10,419 nt of DNA from an uncultured Clostridia bacterium (GTDB taxonomy: Bacteria; Bacillota; Clostridia; Oscillospirales; Ruminococcaceae), in NCBI GenBank assembly GCA_947177695.1, contig CAMWVO010000033.1, positions 1 through 10,419 on the forward strand, written 5' to 3'. The notes below the pieces were generated by a model. It did not search any database. It saw nothing but the letters and a program-made list of their open reading frames with translations, and had not been told where the DNA came from. The position numbers and the translations under genes were made by a program. The stretch's first letter is position 1. Each line of letters opens with the position of its first letter. Below are positions 5,259 through 10,419 of this stretch, in pieces.

Positions 5259-6362
5259 ATGAGCTTTGTATGCGACCACTGCGGCTACACCTACAGCGAT
5301 GACGAGATAAATCATTTTGACGGACAGGACTTATGCGACGAATGCTACGAGGAAGAAACTGTGATCTGCGAACACTGCGGTGAAAGAATCTGGGCTGAAA
5401 ATGCAGCAGATTGCAACATAACCTTGTGTCAATCTTGCTACGACGATTGCTACACAAATTGCGAGCATTGCGGCAGGACTATCCGCTACGACGACGCATA
5501 TTATTTTGACGATGACGATGACGATGAATATCCGTACTGTCATGACTGCTATCATGAGCGTAAAAATTACGAATACATTCACGACTATAATTACAAACCT
5601 GACCCGATTTTCTATGGCATCGGCAACAGATTTTTCGGCGTTGAGCTTGAAATAGACGGTGGTGGAGATGATGATTCCCATGCAGGTAAAATTGCCGGAA
5701 CTGCAAATTCGGAAAATTGCCGCAAAATTTACATCAAGCATGACGGCAGCCTTAGTGACGGCATGGAAATTGTAACACACCCTATGACATTGGAGTATCA
5801 TTCCACACAAATGCCGTGGCCCGAAGTTATGGAAAAAGCAGTCGGAATGGGCTACCGTTCCCATAAAACAAATACCTGCGGTTTGCATATCCATATCAAC
5901 CGTACTGCGTTCGGAGATACCAAAGACGAGCAGGAGGAGCGTATTTCAAGGGTGCTGTTTTTCGTAGAAAGATTCTGGCAGGAGCTTTTGAAATTCTCCC
6001 GCAGAAACGAAAGTCAGCTTGCACGATGGGCGGCAAGGTATGGAATAAAGGATAATCCCAAAGCTACTCTCGACAATGCGAAAAAGAATTATTCGGGACG
6101 TTATACCTGCGTAAATCTGACTAATTACCATACAATAGAATTCCGAATTTTCCGCGGTACGTTAAAGTACAACACGTTGATTGCAACGCTGCAATTAGTA
6201 AACAAAATCTGTGATATTTCAATAAATCTTACAGATGAAGAACTTACTGCTCTTAACTGGTGTGACTTTGTTGCAAGTGTTTCCGAACCCGAATTGATTA
6301 CATATCTGAAAGAGCGGAGGCTGTATGTAAACGAGCCCGTGGAAAGTGAGGAGGACGAATAA
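5259..6362 (+). CDS. Amidoligase family protein with N-terminal zinc knuckles (367 aa)
   Basis: Residues 1-100 hold Cys pairs resembling LIM/treble-clef knuckles: CDHC (5-8) with CDEC (26-29), CEHC (37-40) with CQSC (57-60), CEHC (68-71) with CHDC (94-97), plus an acidic run of six Asp (84-89). From about 120 follows the amidoligase core, related to the glutamine-synthetase fold: NRFFGVELEIDGGG (123-136), IKHDGSLSDGMEIVTHPM (159-176), CGLHIHINR (207-215), CVNLTN (284-289) and EFRIFRGTLKYNT (294-306). The Glu and His residues are those expected to bind Mg-ATP. The family is predicted to form amide bonds, joining amines to carboxylates of peptides or metabolites. A GGAGG lies nine bases before ATG. 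It overlaps the amidotransferase gene by one base (TAATG), matching the known predicted pairing. Substrate unknown; the knuckles may bind the target. Confidence 0.9.
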   Translation: MSFVCDHCGYTYSDDEINHFDGQDLCDECYEEETVICEHCGERIWAENAADCNITLCQSCYDDCYTNCEHCGRTIRYDDAYYFDDDDDDEYPYCHDCYHERKNYEYIHDYNYKPDPIFYGIGNRFFGVELEIDGGGDDDSHAGKIAGTANSENCRKIYIKHDGSLSDGMEIVTHPMTLEYHSTQMPWPEVMEKAVGMGYRSHKTNTCGLHIHINRTAFGDTKDEQEERISRVLFFVERFWQELLKFSRRNESQLARWAARYGIKDNPKATLDNAKKNYSGRYTCVNLTNYHTIEFRIFRGTLKYNTLIATLQLVNKICDISINLTDEELTALNWCDFVASVSEPELITYLKERRLYVNEPVESEEDE

Positions 6363-7282
6363 TGTGCTGTTTATTTGGATTGATCGACTATGCAGGACGG
6401 TTTTCTGCATATGAAAAGAATAGAATTATTGCGGTTTTATCAAAGGAATGTGAGATTCGCGGTACGGACGCAACGGGAATTGCCTATAATACCAAAAGCG
6501 GTTTGCATATTTACAAAAGACCGCTTCCAGCCCATAAGATTCACTATAAAATCCCTGCGGAAGCAAACGTAATTATGGGACATACCCGAATGACTACTCA
6601 GGGTTCAGAGCGGTTTAATTTCAACAATCACCCGTTTTTCGGCAGCGTTGACAAAATGAAATTTGCTCTTGCACACAATGGTGTCCTGCACAATGATTTT
6701 ATTCTGCAAAAGGACGAAAAACTGCCGCAAACCAACATTCAGACCGACAGTTATGTTGCTGTGCAGCTTATAGAGAAAGATAATTCCCTTGACTTTGCAA
6801 GCCTGAAAAATATGGCTGAAAAAGTCAGAGGTTCGTTTTGTTTTACGGTGTTGAACGACCACAATGATTTGTACTTCGTTAAAGGTGATAACCCTATTGC
6901 TCTGTACAAATTCGGCGGATTTTATATTTATGCAAGTACCGATGAAATTCTAAAAAATGCTTTGAGAAAGCTGAATATCTCAAAATTCACAAGGATAAAT
7001 GTTGAGTGCGGAGATATTCTGAAAATCAGTTCGGACGGAGTAATTGATGTGCGGAAATTTGAGTTTCGGGATAATTATTACGGCAGCTATTTTCGTGAGG
7101 ACGAGTATTTTTACGGAGAGGAACTGGCTGAATACGCTCGTTTTTTCGGTATTGAGCCGGAGGATATTATGACGCTTATCGACTTCGGTTATGATGAATT
7201 TGAGATTGAGGAAATGCTGTACAGTCCATCGGCAATGCATCAGATTTTGAATGAAATTCGGAGCTTTGAATTTATATACTGA
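6362..7282 (+). CDS. Class II glutamine amidotransferase (Ntn hydrolase), 306 aa
   Basis: It begins MCCLFGLID; after Met removal the next Cys would be the N-terminal nucleophile of class II amidotransferases. Family motifs follow in order: RGTDATGIA (33-41), GHTRMTTQG (73-81), NNHPF (88-92), AHNGVLHN (104-111), QTDS (127-130) and VRGSFCF near 150. These bind glutamine and release ammonia. No sugar isomerase, PRPP or asparagine synthetase domain is attached; instead there is a helical, acidic C-terminal region (about 240-306) that includes IEPEDIMTLIDFGYDEFEIE. It overlaps the upstream amidoligase stop (TAATG), so the two are almost certainly co-translated and probably act together, the amidotransferase supplying ammonia or glutamine-derived groups. 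It is closed by the terminator at 7288-7327. Confidence 0.9.
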   Translation: MCCLFGLIDYAGRFSAYEKNRIIAVLSKECEIRGTDATGIAYNTKSGLHIYKRPLPAHKIHYKIPAEANVIMGHTRMTTQGSERFNFNNHPFFGSVDKMKFALAHNGVLHNDFILQKDEKLPQTNIQTDSYVAVQLIEKDNSLDFASLKNMAEKVRGSFCFTVLNDHNDLYFVKGDNPIALYKFGGFYIYASTDEILKNALRKLNISKFTRINVECGDILKISSDGVIDVRKFEFRDNYYGSYFREDEYFYGEELAEYARFFGIEPEDIMTLIDFGYDEFEIEEMLYSPSAMHQILNEIRSFEFIY

Positions 7283-7287
7283 AAGAA

Positions 7288-7327
7288 AATCCGCTTGTAA
7301 ATAACTGTTACAAGCGGATTATTTTTT
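7288..7327. terminator. Intrinsic terminator after the amidotransferase gene, probably bidirectional
   Basis: AATCCGCTTGTAA (7288-7300) pairs perfectly with TTACAAGCGGATT (7308-7320), a 13-bp stem with a 7-base loop, followed by ATTTTTTG. On the reverse strand the same stem is followed by TTTTCTTTC, so it could also stop transcripts from the VbhA-like gene. Confidence 0.88.
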
Positions 7328-7332
7328 GAAAT

Positions 7333-7443
7333 TCCCAATAGGGTTACGCTTTATTTTGGGACGTTCCAAAATGCTGAAACCGACTTTATTGGAACGGAAT
7401 TTTGCTGTAAAAAAGTGTCCCGTTAGAGTATAGCCTATTGGGA
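7333..7443. repeat. Nested inverted repeats between the amidotransferase terminator and the VbhA-like gene
   Basis: Outer arms TCCCAATAGG (7333-7342) and CCTATTGGGA (7434-7443) are perfect complements. Inside them GGGAC (7358-7362) matches GTCCC (7417-7421), and CGTTCCAA (7362-7369) matches TTGGAACG (7389-7396). The whole spans 111 bp and could fold as one RNA or cruciform, be the remnant of a small non-coding element, or be a recombination site. The right outer arm includes the stop codon of the VbhA-like gene. Confidence 0.5.
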
Positions 7444-7629
7444 GAATGAATTACTATTTATTTTATATTTACTGCAAATTTGTGCAATAGCTTCGTCTTT
7501 TGAGAGAGTTCCGTCAATTACACGATCAGCTAAATTTACAGCTTCTGTGGATGGATTCAATCCTTCTATATTTAGCGAAGCTATAAGACTTCTGTTAAGA
7601 TTTTCACGAGGTATATTTTTATATTTCAT
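7435..7629 (-). CDS. VbhA-family antitoxin-like protein without a Fic partner (64 aa)
   Basis: The 64-residue protein starts MKYKNIPRENLNRSLIASLN and carries the Fic-inhibitory motif (S/T)xxxE(G/N) as Ser18-LNI-Glu22-Gly23, followed by a helical tail with SKDEAIAQICSKY. In VbhA/VbhT this helix blocks the ATP site of the Fic AMPylating toxin, the Glu displacing the ATP gamma-phosphate from a productive position. An AAGGGAG site eight bases before the ATG and a near-consensus promoter (7653-7681) indicate that it is expressed. No Fic gene (HPFxxGNGR motif) is present in the window: the gene is followed by the amidotransferase's end, not a toxin. It may act on a Fic protein elsewhere or be a stand-alone regulator. 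The family call is firm from the motif and overall layout; the role here is open. Confidence 0.8.
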   Translation of the reverse strand: MKYKNIPRENLNRSLIASLNIEGLNPSTEAVNLADRVIDGTLSKDEAIAQICSKYKINSNSFSQ

Positions 7630-7652
7630 TTCGGTCGCTCCCTTATGGCGTT

Positions 7653-7681
7653 ATTATATCACATTTTAAATTTAAAATCAA
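7653..7681 (-). promoter_or_regulatory. Promoter of the VbhA-like gene
   Basis: Reverse strand: -35 TTGATT (7681-7676), a 17-bp spacer and -10 TATAAT (7658-7653), with TG one base before the -10 (extended -10). A 14-bp palindrome, TTTTAAATTTAAAA (7664-7677), lies over the spacer; it is low-complexity and may or may not be an operator. Confidence 0.75.
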
Positions 7682-7699
7682 GAGAAAGGAATGATTTTG

Positions 7700-8257
7700 A
7701 TGAAAGTTGGTTATGTTCGTGTATCCACTGCGGAGCAGAACACAGCTCGACAGGAGGTTCTTATGAAACAGCTCGGTGTTGAAAAAGTTTACATTGACAA
7801 GATTTCTGGAAAGTCAGCAGACCGTCCGCAGCTTCGGGAAATGCTGTCCTTTGTGAGAAACGGTGATACGGTTATGGTCGAAGCTATTTCACGGTTTGCA
7901 AGGAATACAAAGGACTTGCTTGAGCTTATTGACGTTCTGCAAAAGAAAGGCGTGGAGTTTGTCAGTCAAAAAGAGAAAATTGATACTTCTACGCCTACGG
8001 GACGATTTATGCTGACGGTATTCGCTGCGGTTGCGGAACTGGAACGAGGGTACTTGCTTGATCGTCAGAAAGAGGGTATTGCTGTTGCGAAGTCGCAAGG
8101 AAAGTACAAAGGAAGAAAGCCCATAGTCATTGATGAACAGCTATGGGCGGAGTTATTTCCCCTTTGGAAGAATGGAGAGATTTCTGCTACTGAATTTATG
8201 CGGAGAATGGGGATCAGTAAGAGTACGTTTTATAGGAAAATAAGGGTAAGTGAATAA
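7700..8257 (+). CDS. Small serine recombinase (resolvase/invertase), 185 aa
   Basis: Residues 1-130 are a resolvase/invertase catalytic domain: MKVGYVRVSTAEQNTARQE with nucleophile Ser9, VEAISRFARNTKDLLEL (60-76) with active-site arginines, STPTGRFMLTVFAAVAELER (97-116), and DRQKEGIAVAKSQGKYKGRK leading into DNA. The C-terminus holds a Hin/Pin-type helix-turn-helix (ISATEFMRRMGISKSTFYRK, 161-180). The length is normal for this family. Start at 7700, nine bases after AAAGGA; the ATG at 7691 touches that site and is too close. It is divergent from the VbhA-like gene. Such enzymes resolve cointegrates or invert short segments. I cannot identify paired recombination sites with certainty, although the inverted repeats at 7333-7443 lie nearby. 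Confidence 0.93.
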   Translation: MKVGYVRVSTAEQNTARQEVLMKQLGVEKVYIDKISGKSADRPQLREMLSFVRNGDTVMVEAISRFARNTKDLLELIDVLQKKGVEFVSQKEKIDTSTPTGRFMLTVFAAVAELERGYLLDRQKEGIAVAKSQGKYKGRKPIVIDEQLWAELFPLWKNGEISATEFMRRMGISKSTFYRKIRVSE

Positions 8258-8296
8258 TCTGTACGATCAGCTATCTTTATCTGAATTACCATTTGT

Positions 8297-10419
8297 TTAT
8301 TGAATATGCGGTGTATCATGACTATATGTGCTCAAATGCCTGAAATCAATTGTATTTGGCAGAGCTTCGATTAAATTACTTAATTGAAGCTCTATTTGTT
8401 TGTCAATACCGATGGGATTATTTACATTTGTTTCCTTTAACTGTTTTTCGATTTCTGTCCATGGGCTCTTTATACTGAGCATACTAAAACCTTGTTGTCT
8501 ATCTGGATACTTTGTGTATAAAATATTTAATGTGCTGTAAGGAAATGTTTCGCTGTAGCTATCTTTTATATATTTTTCTATTGTCTTGCTTGTGATTTTG
8601 TATTTGAAAATTTCACTTTGCGGGTATTGTGTGGCTAAATAAATATTGGCATATTCCAAAAAATCACTTTCATATGTTGAAAATAAAGGCTGTTCTTCAA
8701 GCAAGTTTTTTATAACTTCATCTGACCAATTTATATTTTCTTTTTTTATTTTTTCAATATACGCACGTCTTTCTTTTTTACGAATCGCGGCTTCCTTTTC
8801 AGATACAAAACAACGGGTTATAAATTCTTCAGATATTTTTCTTATTACCTCGCTTTGGGGCATTTCTCCAAATATGCTTTCATTTTCTATGGGAGCATAT
8901 TTAATCTTGAATTTATTTTTATTGTTTCTTTCACTGAAAATCAAGTGAAGTCCATATACGGAAAGATAAAGTTTGCCCCATAATAAGTCTTCAGATTCAA
9001 TACAAGAAATATCATTTTTCAATTTCCAATCAGACAAATTTATATGGATAAGCCTGTCGGCCGGAATATAATCAATATTTTTTGTTGTTTGAAAAATAAA
9101 AATCTGCACGTTTGTCTCACTTAATATTTGCAACAGTTTTTCTTTTGTTCCATTGCTAACATTATCTTTGGAATTATTTACAAATAACGCCCGTGTTTTT
9201 GTATAGCTGATTTTATTCAAAGTATTCCGAAAATTTTTGTGATTTAGTTGTTTTATGTCATCGTCATTATTAACTACAGATGTGTTTTCGGCTTCTTCGG
9301 AACATATGAGACGGTAAAAAAATTCCTTGGCTTGTACTATATTGTCATTATTGCAGGAAACTACAGCTATCTGACGTTTTGAAACTGACGAGATCATTGT
9401 CATAGCTAAAGCTTTTGAGATATTGTCTATTTGCGCAAAATCCAAAGAATCTATGGCAATAGAAAGAAGATATTTATATAATGTATTTGGATTATGACCG
9501 CAGACTATTTTAAACAGTACATTACTGTCTTGGATACATACTGGTCTGAACGGTTCAATTTTGCCTGTTTCCAAGGTATTGCTGCATTCTGATATGCTGA
9601 TGCAATTGTTATCAAAGCTTAATTTATACATATTATTTGAAACTGTAGAGGGCAATTTATAAATAGTATAGTATATAGTGGGCTCGGGTTTTGAAATATT
9701 TTTGCATCTTTGTGTAATTTCGTCAGACATAATATCTATCATATTATTAAAATCATCTTTAAATTTACCTGTGACGGGAATTTGTAAGCATATTGTAAAG
9801 AATTCAATGTCAAATTTGAATAGCTCATCACAATACAGCACATAAGCTTGATTTTTAAATAATATATACTTTACAATCCCATTTAAACTGGGAATAAATG
9901 TATAATCTTGCGCATTAAATAGAATGTAAATATTTGGCAAGAAACGCAACAAATTAGACATATCATATTTTGACTGGAAATTACTGCTAAAAAGCATAAT
10001 GTACTTGATTATTGGGTTAATTGAAATTAATTCCAAAAATTCACAAAGTGTATCATATAGTTTCTCAAGGTCTTCTTTATTTCTATTTTCTGTAATACCT
10101 TTTAATACATCATTTTTGCGTAAAGCGTGGGCGTTGTATATGTCAAGTTTCATGCAATAGTATAGAGAACCTTTAAACGCTGTTGTGGAATATTCAGATT
10201 CTTGGTTGTATACACCGCTGTAAGTTATATCAATAAGAGTTTTGGCGAATTGGTTAAATTTGGTGCAAGATTTATTATTAATGCAAGCCGCATATGCTTT
10301 ATCCAACTTGTTGAGCAACTTATTGTATTTATCCTCATCTTTTATGTAATTTTCTACTTTTTTCAGTTCTTTCATAAAATCTGATTGTTGATCCGCAGAG
10401 GAGTTGGTGTTTTTGGATT
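8297..10419 (-). CDS. Large unrecognised AT-rich protein, 5' end outside the window (at least 707 aa)
   Basis: The reverse-strand frame is open from the right edge to TAA at 8297-8299. An internal ATG at 10375 has no ribosome binding site, and the frame continues upstream of it without a stop, so the real start is beyond the window. The visible part is rich in Lys, Asn and Ile, with no signal peptide or clear membrane helix. In numbering from that ATG, the stretch ISSVSKRQIAVVSCNNDNIVQAKEF (about 328-352), TRALFVNNSKD (394-404) and VQIFIFQTTKNIDYIPADRLIHIN (423-446) is laid out like an SF3/AAA+ ATPase: beta-strand, P-loop position, Walker B position, sensor. The GKS/T and DE signatures are absent, so a degenerate ATPase is only a guess. 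A Lys/Glu-rich segment follows at about 530-565. The gene is strongly AT-rich and convergent with the resolvase gene 39 bases away. Family not recognised. Confidence 0.75.
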   Translation of the reverse strand, partial: SKNTNSSADQQSDFMKELKKVENYIKDEDKYNKLLNKLDKAYAACINNKSCTKFNQFAKTLIDITYSGVYNQESEYSTTAFKGSLYYCMKLDIYNAHALRKNDVLKGITENRNKEDLEKLYDTLCEFLELISINPIIKYIMLFSSNFQSKYDMSNLLRFLPNIYILFNAQDYTFIPSLNGIVKYILFKNQAYVLYCDELFKFDIEFFTICLQIPVTGKFKDDFNNMIDIMSDEITQRCKNISKPEPTIYYTIYKLPSTVSNNMYKLSFDNNCISISECSNTLETGKIEPFRPVCIQDSNVLFKIVCGHNPNTLYKYLLSIAIDSLDFAQIDNISKALAMTMISSVSKRQIAVVSCNNDNIVQAKEFFYRLICSEEAENTSVVNNDDDIKQLNHKNFRNTLNKISYTKTRALFVNNSKDNVSNGTKEKLLQILSETNVQIFIFQTTKNIDYIPADRLIHINLSDWKLKNDISCIESEDLLWGKLYLSVYGLHLIFSERNNKNKFKIKYAPIENESIFGEMPQSEVIRKISEEFITRCFVSEKEAAIRKKERRAYIEKIKKENINWSDEVIKNLLEEQPLFSTYESDFLEYANIYLATQYPQSEIFKYKITSKTIEKYIKDSYSETFPYSTLNILYTKYPDRQQGFSMLSIKSPWTEIEKQLKETNVNNPIGIDKQIELQLSNLIEALPNTIDFRHLSTYSHDTPHIQ

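Noticed and set aside
5331..5894. Reverse open frame of 187 codons
   Set aside because: It is the complement of the amidoligase gene; its Val/Ile-rich content comes from Asp and His codons read backwards.
7664..7677. 14-bp palindrome TTTTAAATTTAAAA as an operator
   Set aside because: It contains only A and T runs and may be chance in such AT-rich DNA; kept only as a note in the promoter entry.
10375..10377. ATG at 10375 as the start of the large reverse-strand protein
   Set aside because: There is no ribosome binding site and the frame stays open to the window edge, so the true start is probably outside.
1..10419. CRISPR array, tRNA or rRNA genes
   Set aside because: No regularly spaced repeats and no cloverleaf or rRNA-like sequence were seen on either strand.

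Overview
This is an AT-rich window with strong AGGAGG-type ribosome binding sites, near-consensus TTGACA/TATAAT promoters and one TTG start. That pattern, together with the protein families, suggests a low-GC gut Firmicute of the Clostridia (Ruminococcus- or Eubacterium-like); the taxonomy is inference. No rRNA, tRNA, CRISPR array or housekeeping gene was seen. Two serine recombinase genes lie in the window, the first cut by the left edge. With divergent promoters, hairpins and small orphan genes this looks like the accessory part of an integrative or conjugative element.

Layout. (1) 1-320, minus: N-terminus of a probable large serine recombinase with a consensus promoter. (2) 600-776, plus: 58-residue protein of a type I associate with such elements, then a terminator. 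(3) 883-1224, minus: XRE repressor, divergent from a four-gene operon. The shared control region (1225-1453) holds repeated operator-like sites that overlap the operon promoter. (4) 1454-4750, plus: an HNH-like protein with membrane helices, a YkgJ-type cysteine-cluster protein, a glycine-zipper membrane protein and a TerB-like protein. The first three genes are linked by TAATG overlaps, and a 15-bp perfect hairpin closes the unit. (5) 4957-5149, plus: an amphipathic mini-peptide gene that looks frameshifted, followed by two tandem hairpins. (6) 5259-7282, plus: an amidoligase with zinc knuckles, overlapping a class II glutamine amidotransferase; a terminator follows. (7) 7435-7629, minus: VbhA-family antitoxin without a Fic partner, divergent from (8) 7700-8257, plus: a small serine resolvase/invertase. 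(9) 8297-10419, minus: a large, very AT-rich unrecognised protein whose frame runs off the right edge.

How the parts may work together. The XRE-controlled operon is the best candidate for an undescribed system. A nuclease-like domain tethered to membrane helices, a metal or Fe-S cluster protein, a potentially membrane-disrupting glycine-zipper protein and a TerB-like protein would suit a membrane-associated stress or phage-defence response; this is inference from domain content and co-transcription. The amidoligase/amidotransferase pair matches a known predicted pairing in which glutamine-derived ammonia or an amine is joined to a carboxylate of a peptide or metabolite. Its substrate is unknown, and the mini-peptide upstream is one speculative possibility.
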